NCBI GenBank assembly: GCA_003991915.1
Contig: RQTK01001093.1
Location: 16,765 to 80,764, forward strand
Direction: 5' to 3'
DNA: 64,000 nt
DNA from: Elysia chlorotica
Taxonomy: Eukaryota > Mollusca > Gastropoda > Plakobranchidae
The notes beneath the pieces were generated by a model. The model was not told the origin of the DNA. It worked only from the letters and a program-made list of their open reading frames with translations, and did no database searches. Both the position numbers and the translations under genes were made by a program. Below are positions 13,304 through 26,225 of the stretch, piece after piece (the first letter of the stretch is position 1; the number at the start of each line of letters is the position of its first letter).

Positions 13304-13362
13304 ATTGGCTAAGAATACTCCAGATGCTTAATTTCAGCCAACTAGAGTAAAGTCTATAAAAG
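13304..13362 (+). promoter_or_regulatory. Candidate core promoter (inverted CCAAT plus TATA box)
   Basis: ATTGG at 13304-13308 lies 46 bases before TATAAAAG at 13355-13362, the usual spacing order for a TATA promoter. No convincing gene follows. The first ATG downstream opens only about 14 codons. Confidence 0.25.
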
Positions 13363-13399
13363 CACGTTTGTAAACATACCAAATACACGGGTGATAGCG

Positions 13400-15512
13400 G
13401 GGATGAATGGCTTGATTGAGGCCATTAAAACTGGGTTATATTCGTAAAATTGATTTATGATTGGCGTAATTTACACAATTGACACACTAAAACGCTTAAA
13501 AAACACCATTTATATAGCGAGTTTGATGTTCCCTTTTTGTTTTACAGGTATTAAATATATGCTTTACTTTCATATTTTAAAAAGAAAATGAGATAATTTT
13601 GATCCCACAGCACAGAAATTGAACTTTCTCGATTCGAGCTCTGCCGCAAAACGTCTCATTCTCTCCATTACAGTCTTTTGTCATTTTTTCAAGGATGTCT
13701 CTGGATTGTTTTCAAGTTTACACATTTCGGATCAATGCTACTTTTTAAACAAAGGCATTGCAGTCTTTATAAAAATGTATATTGAAAGAATATCAAGGTG
13801 GTGTCTGTTTTGTCCAAAAGGATATCGATATAGTTTTAAGTTTTGAAAGTTTTAATCTTTTATTTACTTTTAAGTTGAGACTCAAGGCTATATCTGCCTT
13901 AGATTTGAGAGTAATCAAGCATGTACGTTTTCTGAAACACTGACAAAAAGAAAAAGAAAAGAAAAGAGACTGCTAGGACTTACAATATGAAATCAAAACT
14001 GCTCTTTTTATATTTTAAATTCTGTTCAACGTTACTGTTGGAAGCTGTTTCATTATCTTAGAGACTGTCCCGTCCTCCAGACATTGTATCCAGGACATTG
14101 ATAGATACTGTCTTCGCTGGTGTATTAGTCACTTAGTGCACTCTATCCTCAGGAGTAGTTAGCGAATAGCTGGCACAGTATTTTTGCAATTGAGGAGTTA
14201 GATGTGTAATCTCCAAATGTTTTCCATGACTTTGTCTATCTACCTATGTAACCTAATCCTAGTAAACTATTCAAATTTATACTGCGTTTACTATGCTTAG
14301 GTGGCTCTCCCTGGTTTTGGTATCAACATACATTTTTACAAAAAATATCAATTTTTTAAGCTGACAATATATTTTCACTATAAACATTTCATATTGTTCT
14401 GCCTTGTCATGGAACATAATGGTTTCAGTGCGTTTTTTATGTCTGAGTCGTCTGGTCTATGATCTGGGTCATTTCATTCAATACACGAATGTACAGCAAG
14501 ATACTTATATGGATATTTGTTCTTTTAAACAATTTTAATATTTTCTATCAGCTTCTTTTTATAACTTTTGGTTAATTCGTTTTCTACTTTGCAATTGAAC
14601 AAAATTTTAGTGATGTGTGGAAAATTAGAATTTCTCGTGTTGAAGGTTTTTAAATATTTGAGTTTTTGTTGGCCTACCCATGTTTTGTTACTTGAAATTT
14701 TCAAGGTGTCCTCGTCGTTTCTGTGCCTGCTAATAGATATATCGGAATTCACAACAGCATTTTTACTGAGAGCTGGGTATTCGGCAAATGTGAGATCACT
14801 GATTTAGTGGCCTCAAAAACTTAGAACAAGTTAGTTCTCTTTATTAGATTTGATCAGGACAGGCTCTACACCGATCTGCAACGGTAAGGGACACAAGGCA
14901 TTTTTGTAAAAGAAATTTGGTGATCGAGTAGAGTTCCCATCTAATCATCGAAGTGTATCCCAGCAGGACTTTCGATGGTCTTACCATAACGACTCATTGT
15001 AGAAACATTCCGAGAACTTAGGAAGTTTAAAGTGATCTTAGCGTTTGGCGAGTGGTTTTTCTAAACATGGGTTAACTTGTTTATTTTACAAAGATATAGG
15101 GGTACCTATATTTCCTGTACATAATTGTAACTGACATTATGTACCTTTCGATTTATAAGTCACCTTAAGGTTTATTTTACCAAAGTTTGCCTCTACAAAT
15201 AAAGATACCCCCACTGTTTTTCTCCCAACGAATGGAAACCCGTTGAAGCCATTTATTGCTATTATTGTACCAGGTTGTGCTTTAAATGATTAAAACAAGA
15301 GATTACTCAGAACAGCTCATTTCCATCGGGTCCCGAAGCTCCGTTGATTCTATTATACCCGGCAAGGCAATTATGGGATTAACACCGCGTCGAGCATGCG
15401 ATGTTTACATTCTCTTCCACCATCCATTTTGTTTCACGATCACGTGTGAGGGCTTCGAGTGGATAGTGTAAAAAAGAGGAAAGCATTGCAAGAAATTGCG
15501 TCACACAGAATG
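13400..15512. other. 2.1 kb AT-rich unique DNA, no gene recognised
   Basis: Only short frames of random appearance are present, some overlapping on both strands near 14525-14807. Confidence 0.6.
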
Positions 15513-15559
15513 ACAGAGAGAGAGAGAGAGAGAGAGAGAGTGAGAGAGAGAGAGAGAGA
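15513..15559. repeat. (GA)n microsatellite
   Basis: The array immediately precedes the first copy of duplicated segment X. A similar array precedes the second copy. Confidence 0.93.
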
Positions 15560-16283
15560 TACAGAAAGAAAGGGGAAAAACAAATTAAGGGACAGATAGC
15601 GAAAATGAGACAGCAACAAGAAATAATGTTCAATTTACGAAAAAATCAGTTTTATTCTGCACGTTGCTTTCACGATAAGTATGTGACGGTTTTTCATTAG
15701 TTCTCTGAATGGCGTCCTACTATAATGAATAAAGTAGCAAAAATATTTATGCTGGCCACGGCGATTTTGATGCAAAGAACAAAACACTACACATTCTTCG
15801 GAGATGAGAGTCCGTGTTAACAATTTTCTGAAATCCTAATAACTTTAATGCCTCTTCTCATTGGGTATGAAACCAATTCAAAACACAAATTCTTCCAAAA
15901 GTTCTCAAGATAAGTACATATTAATTTACGGTCTGATTTTTCGCATTGTCATCAATACAAATTGTATGAAAGTCCGAAGTCATTAGATAAATTATTTTTT
16001 TTAAATATACACGTTAAGATCATGCTTTTAGAACTATATCTCTCCATCTGGTCAGTTTATCAAAAGGAGGGATTTCCAACGTACGAAATATAGAGCCTCA
16101 CACAACAATGAATGCCCCTTTTTTGTCAGAATACAAAAATTTCCAATGTAAGCGCACAAAACACAAAATTATATTTATCACATAAAAGAGTTACAACAAC
16201 AAAAAACAAAAACAAAATTCGCCACCGCTCACACGTGAAGTCGATAAAATACCCATCCTGGAAACGAAGACCTACGTAATCCT
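15559..16283. repeat. Duplicated segment X-Z, copy 1
   Basis: This segment matches 17301-17966 at an offset that starts at exactly 1742 bases and drifts with small indels. Identity is high but incomplete, with scattered substitutions. Its end (about 16150-16283) carries a ~130-bp subsegment Z that recurs at 16738-16870 and, truncated, at 17886-17966. Confidence 0.93.
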
Positions 16284-16288
16284 CCTAA

Positions 16289-16737
16289 CATAATTAATTT
16301 TGTTGGTATGTTCTTGTCCAATATTGAAAGAAACATGCCATTGTAATTACTATACTCCATGGTCTTACTCGAAACACGCAAAGCCGTAACCAAAAACCGC
16401 GTTCTCCGAAATTGCTAATAGCAAGGCAAATATTTGGCAATGTTCGGATAAAAAGGTTCGACATAATTGAAAGGAAAAAGGTCGCGCCAGCATTTCTCAC
16501 GGTGTCTATTATATCATCTCACGAGATTCATGCATGTCAAAGTTCGAAAGAAGAAATGCTTGGAACGCACGTTACTTAGTCTTTTTGTAAAGTCATCTGT
16601 TTACTTTTTAACTGATTAGTCATGTGCTGTCTACTTTCCAGAGTTAAAGACAATCAACCCTCATATTTCACAACGTACTATAATTTGATCTTGTGTATTT
16701 GGGGATTTACTGCTCCCTGTACATGTGTAATGTTTGT
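16289..16737. repeat. 449-bp duplicated block Y, copy 1
   Basis: This block is identical, base for base as far as I can read, to 19292-19740 at a constant offset of 3003. It sits exactly between two Z segments. The ends show no clear terminal inverted repeat. Confidence 0.95.
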
Positions 16738-16870
16738 AAACTTTCCAACACAAGCGCACAAAACACAAAATAATATTTATCACATAAAACAGATACAAAA
16801 AACTCACCACCGCTCACACGTGAAGTCGATAAAATACCCATCCTGGAAACGAAGACCTACGTAATCCTCT
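16738..16870. repeat. Subsegment Z, middle copy
   Basis: This copy starts with AACTTTCCAACACAAGCGCA and ends near CTACGTAATCCTC. It resembles the Z end of copy 1 (16150-16283) and the truncated Z of copy 2 (17886-17966). Confidence 0.9.
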
Positions 16871-17262
16871 TAGACATTGGACAATTCTGAAATCGCAGAG
16901 ATTTCCATAATTCCATTAGAGCGATTCCTGAACTGAAAAAGGCTGGTCTTTATTTTATGGACCTACTCAATGCTATCGAAACAAAGTGAAAATAAAAAGA
17001 TACACACAACCAACTATCTGAATTAAGTTTTGAACCTTCCCAAAAAGACTCATTCTAAAATGATGTAATTTTTCTATGAACTGATTGACGATTCTCTACT
17101 TAATTTATTTGAACCGTGGGCTGTGAAATATTTCTTTAATTCGAATAAAAGCTTGCCAGTGTTCGGCGGCCTCCCTGTTATTAATTCTTCCTAATCTATA
17201 AGTTAAGATATCTATCTATGTTCTGCTCTATACCATTTAATAATAGATACACATTTTTACAA
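16871..17262. other. Spacer between duplicated segments, no gene recognised
   Basis: AT-rich unique sequence with no coding signal seen. Confidence 0.55.
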
Positions 17263-17300
17263 AGAGAGATAGAGAGAGAGAGAGCAAGAGAGAGAGAGTG
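17263..17300. repeat. (GA)n microsatellite
   Basis: A short GA array in front of segment X copy 2, mirroring the arrangement at copy 1. Confidence 0.9.
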
Positions 17301-17966
17301 ATACAGAAAGAAAGGGGAAAAACAAATTAAGGGACAGATAGCGAAAATGAGACAGCAACAAGAAATAATTTTCCATTTACGAAAAAATCAGTTTTACTCT
17401 GCACGTTGTTTTCACGATAAGTATGTGACGGTTTTTCATTAGTTCTCTGAATGGCATCCTACTATAGTGAATAAAGTAGCACAAATATTTCTGCTGGCCA
17501 CGGCGATTTTGATGCAAAGAACAAAACACTACACATTCTTCGGAGATGAGAGTCCATGTTAACAATTTTCTGAAATCCTAATAACTTTATTGCCTCTTCT
17601 CATTGGGTATGAAACCAATTCAAAGCACAAAATTCTTCCAAAAGGTCTCAACATAATTAGATATTAATTTACCGTCAGATTTATTGTATTGTCATCAATA
17701 CAAATTGTATGAAAGTCCGAAGTCATTAGATACATTTTTTTATAAATAAATATTATACACGTTTAGACCATGCTTTTAAAACTATAACCCTCCATCTGGT
17801 CATTTTGTCAAAAGGATGGATTTCCAACATACGAAATCTAGAGCCTCACACAACAATAAATGCCCCTTTTTGTGAGAAATACCAAAACTTTCCAACACAA
17901 GCGCACAAAACACAAAATAATATTTATCACATAAAACAGATACAAAAAACTCACCACCGCTCACAT
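17301..17966. repeat. Duplicated segment X-Z, copy 2 (Z truncated)
   Basis: Matches 15559-16240. The Z part stops at CCGCTCACA, about 50 bases short of the other two Z copies. Confidence 0.92.
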
Positions 17967-19291
17967 ATTTTTTTACTTTTGCTAGATTTAATAACACCAG
18001 CTGTGCCATCCATACATACAATATTGTGAAGCGTATTATGTGTAAGGCACTTGAAGATTCTTCAAAGGAAAATGACCTGATCCCATTATTAAGGGAATAA
18101 AACATGTAATAAGTTTTTACCACATTTTGTTTTAGCGTCTAAACAATATAAAATCAATGATGTTTGCGTGGCACTACGAATTTGCAACGTCTTTTTCCCC
18201 TTTCTTCTCAATTTAAAAAAGAATGTTTATATGCATCCTTTAAAAATATAAAATCGCCTGTCGTTGAAGAAAAATTGCGTGAAACGTTTAGCAGCGTAAA
18301 GATTAGATAGAACGAGAGGAAAGAATTTACAAGACAAGTAAAATTTAAAACTAAAATAAGAAAACACCACGTAACGATCTTTGAAAACTAAAAAGATTCT
18401 TTTCGATTTCGATAACATATTACGCCATAATCCCAATGTCTAAACACACTATGTACCTATTTATGGAACGCTAAATGGAATTCATGGCATACTAGATGGA
18501 ATTACAGTAAATGTTCCAGTGGTTTGCGTTATCTCTGTATAAAACAAACATTAGCCGAAACTAGATCTATTTTAACCCAATCATAACACAAGCGCACGTT
18601 TTATATAATTTTCTAAGTTTGTTTTAATTTTGTTGTTGTTGTTGTTTTTTATTCAAATGAAACGCAAAAGCCATGCTCAGCAGAAAATTCTAAATTTTGA
18701 AAATAAGACCAAGAACGAAAAACTTCTTTTAAAGAATTCATAAATTCTTCAGCCCGCTTTGATCTAGATCGATGAATGACATTATTGGGAAATACCCAAC
18801 ATCAGTATAAAAAATGTAATTATATCTAGCTCTATCCATTTATAGCAGAAATCATTTGTGTTTAGACATTGGGATTATGGCAAAAAAAACACCAAAAGAA
18901 CAGAAACACAATCATGCGAAATACACCCAAAACACCAGTTTAACAACCAAAATTGCAAATCTTTATTATGATATACATTTGGTTTCTTCTTTTTCCCCTG
19001 GATACTTTTATAAGATGCCACACATCTTAATTGTGGTGAAAGGTCCCATCTATTCTGAACCTTGATTTCAACTTGAGGATAATATCCAGAAAAAAAGAAT
19101 CCTGAACAAATCCATTATTGCTGTATTTTTCGAAACTTGTTTTAATAAATGGTTTTGAAGTGTTACGTTCTTTAACTAAATTGGATGCTTAAAAGAAATC
19201 GTATGTACAGCATGCATTTTTATTCTAGGATAAGCTTCATTTTAAAAAGAACTGACTATGGAGTTGCTGTCTGAGCCACCAACTGACAAAG
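17967..19291. other. Unique AT-rich DNA between repeat copies, no gene recognised
   Basis: No coding pattern was found. A short TTG-rich run lies near 18630-18648. Confidence 0.55.
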
Positions 19292-19740
19292 CATAATTAA
19301 TTTTGTTGGTATGTTCTTGTCCAATATTGAAAGAAACATGCCATTGTAATTACTATACTCCATGGTCTTACTCGAAACACGCAAAGCCGTAACCAAAAAC
19401 CGCGTTCTCCGAAATTGCTAATAGCAAGGCAAATATTTGGCAATGTTCGGATAAAAAGGTTCGACATAATTGAAAGGAAAAAGGTCGCGCCAGCATTTCT
19501 CACGGTGTCTATTATATCATCTCACGAGATTCATGCATGTCAAAGTTCGAAAGAAGAAATGCTTGGAACGCACGTTACTTAGTCTTTTTGTAAAGTCATC
19601 TGTTTACTTTTTAACTGATTAGTCATGTGCTGTCTACTTTCCAGAGTTAAAGACAATCAACCCTCATATTTCACAACGTACTATAATTTGATCTTGTGTA
19701 TTTGGGGATTTACTGCTCCCTGTACATGTGTAATGTTTGT
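19292..19740. repeat. 449-bp duplicated block Y, copy 2
   Basis: Identical to 16289-16737. It is followed directly by a short (GT)n run, and its flanks differ from those of copy 1. Confidence 0.95.
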
Positions 19741-20503
19741 GTGTGTGTGTGTCATTGGCAGATAACAAATGCATCAATAATTAAAGCAACAGATTCTGGG
19801 CAAAGCTCCTGATTCCAACATTGAGTAATGACATTGGTGCTGACAGCATATCTTACCTTGGATATCCACTGAAAAAGTATTTATGTTTTACACACGACTT
19901 TCATCATGTATCACACCAATAAAGCAGAGGCAGGCGAGAAGTAATAGCTTAGACTGGCGATAGCATATGCTCGTGTGTTGCTATGAGAATGTAATATATA
20001 TGTTATTTAAACCTCAAAGTCAAATATTTATGTAAACCATAGGTCAAAATATAAAAACAACTCGTTTGAGAGTTTTAAAGAGGATTTATAAAACATTTTT
20101 TCTGGTTAGCTATCTCTTGAAAGTCAGATGAAGTGTGAAACATTTCGTTCCATTCTACTATTTTACACATTAATAAATCATTAGTACTCCCTCACAGGCA
20201 TATGCTTCTTTCTATCACATTGTACAGCTTCATAGGTATTTTCCTACTAGCATTAGTTCAAATTACACAACTGTCTGCATCAATAATCCACAACGCCTGT
20301 ATTTAACACATTCTTTGTCTTCCGACAATTGCCCGGTCCAATTCACATAGACCAAAAAGTGAAACGTCCCGGCTTGCAATACAGATGCGTGATGAATGGA
20401 AGCATATTGGAATTGATGAAGGAAAGAAAGCAAATGATAGCAGGCTCAAAGCGGGAGACCTTGAGTTCCAGCTTTGTCTCCTAATTGAGATTGTGCCGGA
20501 GAG
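19741..20503. other. Unique DNA, no gene recognised
   Basis: A short (GT)n run at 19741-19752 and then AT-rich sequence. A GC-richer patch at 20330-20500 precedes the poly-G tract. Confidence 0.55.
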
Positions 20504-20508
20504 GGGAA

Positions 20509-20548
<40 letters not shown>
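20504..20548. repeat. Poly-G tract
   Basis: About 38 G in a row. It could form a G-quadruplex and is a likely sequencing and assembly weak point. Confidence 0.95.
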
Positions 20549-20551
<3 letters not shown>

Positions 20552-20994
20552 GAAGCAAACAAGTCGCCCCGCCCTCCTCACACCGAGCTTGGGGACACGA
20601 TCCCCATGTGCGTGATTATCGTAATACATTATGAGATATGTTTTAATTTCATTTTTTTTAAATCAAAATCAACGACATTTCATTTGATTTTTGTCCCAAA
20701 CGCTAATTTTGTACAGTTATAATTTTATCTACAATGTTTTCCTTATTCGTGCATGAACGCTGCGCTTTGTAATTTTCGTTTTGCTTTTGGGATCATTGTA
20801 CCAACTGGGGATTCATGAATAACTATAATATTCTAGAAAATCTTTCTTATCATAAATGTAACTAAGACAAGCATGGTGGAACGCGGAATTTTTTAAAGAC
20901 AAAAAGTTCGATCGTAATTCGATCCTGTAACAAATAAAAGGTATTGGTATGTAACATCATTGTGATAATTATGAGCACCAGATTAGATTTTAAC

Positions 20995-21060
20995 TCCGGA
21001 GCTCCAGCGCGTCATCTTAAAGCACTGCCGATCCGACTGGGCTATCAGACGCCCAAGAAG
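20995..21060 (-). mobile_element. tRNA-derived SINE head (candidate)
   Basis: On the minus strand TAGCCCAGTCGG matches the RNA polymerase III A-box consensus. About 38 bases later GTTAAAATCT is a decayed B box, with tRNA-like arms between. The B box is too degenerate for a working tRNA gene. An N gap and an (AAT)n array adjoin it. Confidence 0.4.
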
Positions 21061-21070
21061 TAGGCAACAT

Positions 21071-21081
21071 NNNNNNNNNNN
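21071..21081. other. Assembly gap (11 N)
   Basis: A run of N directly before the (AAT)n array. The array was probably not resolved. Confidence 0.99.

Positions 21082-21135
<54 letters not shown>
21082..21135. repeat. (AAT)n array
   Basis: Perfect trinucleotide array, about 54 bases, beside the gap. Confidence 0.97.
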
Positions 21136-21136
<1 letters not shown>

Positions 21137-21865
21137 TTGTGTGCTTTTGTTTATTTTTCCGGCTGCCGGAGGAATAGCCACTTCTGTTTTTAGACAGCAG
21201 CCAACCTGATCCCCTCACAGTGTTGCCAGCAATACAACGCATACATTTCTATTTATTGGTGTGAGATCCCGTTCAAGAAACTTGAACTCATTTGGTATTG
21301 ATCCCTTCTTGACTCCTTCACTCCCATGGGACTCACCTCTCCTTTTCTAAGGATTCAATGAAAGGCCCTCTTTAATTTATTCAGCCTGCCATTCTCTTGC
21401 TTGATTTTACCCTCTAGTTAAAAAAAAGAACAACAACAAAGAAACAGTTATTGGATAAAAATGTACATAGGCCTATGCATTGCAAGTTAGAAGAAACGTA
21501 GTCCTACTAACTTTTTATGTCTTACAGTTCTAGTAAAAAATTGTAAACTATCTTTATTTTGCTTGAGCATAATACCATCTCATCTTGATTACTTTAAATT
21601 CCCCATTGTTGTTTTTTTTTAATGATTATTTCTTACAATCTTGTTCATCTCTCTGCATTGATTTTAGTATAATCAACGTTGCATTATATCTCTTCTCTTT
21701 CCAATTTTTCCTGTTACTTGAAGCTTAAGATTTAAAGCCTTTGTGTTGGACGATTTTGGCACGAATTACACATTCTCAATAAACCAATGGTTGCAATCTA
21801 AATTTACTAAGAAGACAGCTCGTCTGAAACTAGAACACACATTAGGGAACCACACATTCAAAAGA

Positions 21866-22410
21866 AAGTCCCTAGCCGGTAAAGATTGAATGAAACACAT
21901 TATGTCAAAGTCGCCACCTGCAATCATAGATTTAAGACAAAGTCACCAGTCTGTGACTATAGATCTAACATAAAGTTACAAGCCGGTTATGATAGATCGA
22001 AGACAATTCAAAGTCACCAGCCGGTAAAGATAAATCTAACGCAAAGCCACCAGTCTGTAAGGATAGATGTACAAATTAGCACTAATTTGTAGTGATAGAT
22101 CTATCTCAGTAACAAGTCTGTACCGATAGATCTAACACAGTCACCAACCGGTAACAATAGATCTAACTCAAAGTTACCAGTCTGTAACGATAGATCTATC
22201 ACAAAGTCACCAGCCGGCAACGACAGCTCTAACACAATCCAAAGCACCAGTCTGTAACAATAGACCTGACACAAAGTCACTAGGGGGTAACGATAGATGT
22301 AACACAAAGTGACCACGGCAGATCGAACTAAAAAAAAAAAACGCGACTGTAACGATAAGTCGAATACAAAGTCGTCAGTCTGTAACCACAGATCTTAAAC
22401 AAAGTCAAAC
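21866..22410. repeat. ~33-bp minisatellite with two alternating unit types
   Basis: About 15 diverged tandem units share CAAAGTCACCAG...GTAACGATAGATCTAACA. The variable centre is either CAGTCTGTAA or CAGCCGGTAA, and from about 22100 the two types largely alternate, which suggests a ~66-bp higher-order unit. A few units carry insertions (near 22080 and 22328). No open frame is maintained. Confidence 0.9.
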
Positions 22411-23460
22411 CTATTTGCTCATCAGTGACAGTCACCCCTGTAAATATTGAAAAACCCTCAAGACCTTCAACGTCTAATTTCTTATATTCTGCACATTAAG
22501 TGAATAAGCAAATGAACCCCAAAGTCATTGAATGAATATCCTAGTTACCTGGTTGCAAATAATACGATGCACTTTCTACTTGTTATTTTTCTTACAATCT
22601 GACATAAATGCTTAAAATGTTTTGTCAGACAACATATGGACCCGTTGGTTTCTCAACATACAACGTCATACTGGGAAAAATACACAAAAATATTTTTGTT
22701 TGTGTGTAAGAGTAAGGACTGTTTGTTACATTGAGATGAGATGCGAGAGGAATGCATTCCTGTAATGAAAGTATTCCTGTATCCTTAATCGAGGATTAGA
22801 TTTTTCCATAAGGAGACCAAAAAGTCTTTAAATATCATCTAATCAAAATATATACCTGATTATTTAGTCCGCCTACAGCTATACACAGAAATAATGCCCA
22901 AAAGAAATATTCATAGCCTAAGAATAGTATATTATTGCTAAAACACCGTAAGTGAAATAAAGTTTTAATAATTGAAAATCCAGATTTAAACTTTTGCCCC
23001 TCCTCGGCCTTTATCAAAGTCTCAGAGATCGCATTTTAATACTGTCTCTATGTTTAAAAACATTTTTTTAGATAGGCCTACAGAATTGGATCCATATTTT
23101 ATCCATTTTTACAGAACACACTGGCACTACACTAAAAGTCATGATCGATAGACATGGGCTCATCGATCTGCTGATTTAAAAAAATTGATCAATCGATTTT
23201 TTGGTTGTAACCGAACACTTCACGTTTCGGACACATATGTTTCTGGCATGGGATAGAATAGTTTTTAAAATCTTCTGAAACCTAAAGATAAGTCATTTAA
23301 AAAGCGGGTGCTCTGATTTATACGGTATGTTGTTTACTAAAAAAAAATAAAGTTTACTAAAACCCTCTTTTGTTACTTTACCCCCTCTAAATTTTACGGT
23401 TGTAAAACTATGTTTGCTATCAATGTGATCAAAGTTTTGTACAGAACCAAAACAAAGGCG
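22411..23460. other. AT-rich unique DNA, no gene recognised
   Basis: No coding or repeat signal was recognised. Confidence 0.55.
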
Positions 23461-23670
23461 GGACACTAGCTGCGAGGCGGAAGCTGTAGGCTAGCTGGGG
23501 ATGACGGGTAAACCACCGGAGTGGCATCGGCCGGATATTGGGCGTGTCCTGGCAATGGACGGCACCTCAGGATTGTTCCCCCCACTGCACCGGCGACTCT
23601 CTACATAGAGATTTGATACAAGAGGCAAGAGGAAAAGTTGGGGCACAGAAAGGAGTAAAAACCGGAGATA
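23461..23670 (+). other. GC-rich patch with a short open frame
   Basis: A sharp GC-rich island lies in AT-rich flanks. A plus-strand ATG at 23502 opens 35 codons (MTGKPPEWHRPDIGRVLAMD onwards) to a stop at about 23609. It could be a gene fragment, a decayed transposon piece or a noncoding exon. No family was recognised. Confidence 0.25.
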
Positions 23671-24659
23671 TGATTTTTTTTTTAAACGTTCACACAGAAT
23701 ATATTATTTACACCAAGCTTTCAGTTGTTGTTGCTCCGGCAAGAGAAAAAATTTTCAGGTTAAAAAAAATGTAAGTACTCAAGAAAAACTATGAGGTGCA
23801 TATTTATGGCCATGCAGACTTCGAAGTGAACTCCACATGATTAATAGAAATTTTCAAGGTAAGAAAACCCCCCATAACTTTCAGCTTCATGATTTGGTAA
23901 AAGGTTTCATGAGCCATTTATAAAAAAATAACGTTCGTGAGAAACACGTGTGGATATCTCTTTGATACGAATAATAGCTTGATAAAGAAGATCTTGTATT
24001 TAGTTGTTAAGATTTTCAGAGCATACACGTGCATCTGTCAGAGTCCCGGAAGTCTGATCTGTGGACGGAATGCTGGGACTGACGGCGAAGACATCACACT
24101 CTAAACCGGACGTGCCTCACTTAGACATGTCGTCCCACAGCGGTTTTACTTAATAATATTGTGATCCAGGGTATCAGAATTACGTAGTAGATACATTCAG
24201 ATCAATTAAAAAATCGTTATAGGCTTCCAATTGAAGATAATGAATGTACAGCTCTCAATTCTTATTGGGGGTGTGAGTAACAATAGGCTGTATACATACC
24301 GGTACTTTTACCACTCGAGCGATTACTGCAGGGAAACTATTTGGATTGTGCTCGGTTTCGACATTTAAATCTCAAATAAAAACATACTTTTTCGACAGGC
24401 ATTTTGAAATCGGCTGAAACCTTTTCAGTCTTATCTATCTGCATATAAAATGAGAAGAATATGGAATGGGACTTATACGTTTCTTGAGTTTAAATGTATT
24501 TTATACGCTGATTTGTTGGGTCAATGATAACCGAATTTTAATTTATATATTTATGTGAAGTTCCAATAACTGTTATATACTTTTTTAGGAGGACTAACTT
24601 TTTAATTTAGCACATACCTATAACTATGTAAACATTTTATTCATAACGGATATCATGAA
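23671..24659. other. Unique DNA, no gene recognised
   Basis: A GC-richer stretch lies at 24040-24140 without a usable open frame. Confidence 0.5.
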
Positions 24660-24732
24660 TTTCTATTGTAAAGCGCTCTGAGCCTAAGCATATTTGGGGT
24701 AGAGCGCTAAAAACAAGTTTTATTATTATTAC

Positions 24733-24768
<36 letters not shown>

Positions 24769-24772
24769 CATT
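24660..24772 (+). mobile_element. LINE or LINE-dependent SINE 3' tail with stem-loop and (ATT)n
   Basis: AGCGCTCT (24672-24679) pairs with AGAGCGCT (24701-24708) across a 21-base loop, followed by an (ATT)n array. This layout is typical of 3' ends in the L2/CR1 group of LINEs and of SINEs that borrow them. No reverse-transcriptase frame is visible upstream, so the body is lost or this is a SINE. Confidence 0.6.
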
Positions 24773-25798
24773 AGGTTCGTTCAATTATAATCTTACAACC
24801 TCGAAGAAAAGGGGTGGGCGGCATTAGCTGTTGTAAGGAAACTGTTTGGAGATGGTAAAAAACGTGTGTTATGAAAAAAAGGAGGGGGGGGGGGGCTGTA
24901 TCAAAAGGTCCCAACATACATTTTAATGTGAGGCTATAATTATTTGAACGGGTCCTACTGAGTCCAAATTTTTGCTGCTTCCACTAAAGATTAGGACTAC
25001 AGCTTTTGTAGGCATTCTCGAAATATTTGTTAGGCTTATTCCTAATACCTTTAGATAGTTTTTAGGGGGATAGCAAGTTGCACTCTTAATCACAGTTTAA
25101 TTTAGATTGATACTAAGGTATTTGTACAACAGTAAAAAAAAACCAAAAAACTACACGGTAAGTAATTTTTTTGACAGTGTGGGGTTTATTGTGTAAAAAA
25201 ATTGACAAACACTTTCACGTACAGCATTTTTAAAGGAAAAACAAGAGAGATGTAATCATTATTTGTAGTTTTATGTATTTCTTAAATTTTCTCAGATCTC
25301 ATGAAACTCATAGAAACAATTCTTCTTCTTATCTGAGCATAAAAAGACGTTGCAGAATTGACATTTGCTATAAGGGCTTGACTGGATTTTATTTGCTGAG
25401 CATACCTCACAGAGACCTCTCTCTTCTTCATAGAACACAGCGTGGATCCCAACATTCTGCAGTCTGAGTGAATCACAGAAAGAGTATAACCCCTACCGTT
25501 TTTTGTTTTTATGGCAGACGCAGGAGAGGGAAAGGAAGAGGAAAGAGGACGTCCCACTCATGGGGGTCTTTACAACGCAATAAATCTCAGTCAAAGAGAT
25601 TTTCCTATTAAAAAGTGCAGTGTTTTTTTCTAGGAAATTCAGATATGGGTACGGTTCATTGTTGTTCAACAATTTCTGTAGGCAACAAATGCATTGGCAA
25701 CAGTTCTATTCACCATGCCGAAAAGAGAATGTGTCACCACTTCTGGGATTTCTGCTCAAGCCGCACATAGCAGCTAAGGTGACAGCTTTGTTAACTAC

Positions 25799-25823
25799 CC
25801 CCCCCCCCCCAAAAAAAAAAAAA
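25799..25823. repeat. Poly-C/poly-A junction inside the transposase relic
   Basis: About 12 C followed by about 13 A interrupts the transposase frame at the MGG of its MGGVD motif. Confidence 0.95.
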
Positions 25824-26225
25824 TGAAGGCGTTGTAGTCTTTTATTGCAATGGGGCAGGGAACAGCCTTCTTTGAGCCATCAGTTTCTGCTCTGTCTACA
25901 GACATGATGTTTGCCGCATGGAAATTTGATGCAACTAGAACAGTTATGTTGACCATCCATTTCACAACCGTCAGTCCATCACTACTGACCATGTAGTTTA
26001 CATCTCCTCTTTCGACCCCTTTGTCGTTCTTCAGGTCAATATGTACTCCTATTCTTTAAGATCGTATGATCCCACATGCGTCATTGTGTCCAGTTTGTCT
26101 TGTTTTCTTGCACTTGCGAGTAGGCTGTGGTGTTGGATCGGCCGCGCCCTCCTCTTTGTCACTAACTTTGTCGTTGGCCAAATTTCTCCTTCTCTCGGTA
26201 GGGCTGACAGATGGAGTGGATGCAT

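Noticed and set aside
16294-19503. Two identical 68-codon minus frames
   Set aside because: Their identity comes from the perfect duplication of block Y and is not evidence of a conserved protein.
25511-25633. Plus-strand frame starting MADAGEGKEEERGRPTHGG
   Set aside because: It looked like a gene start after an acceptor, but the opposite strand is part of the piggyBac relic, which explains the sequence better.
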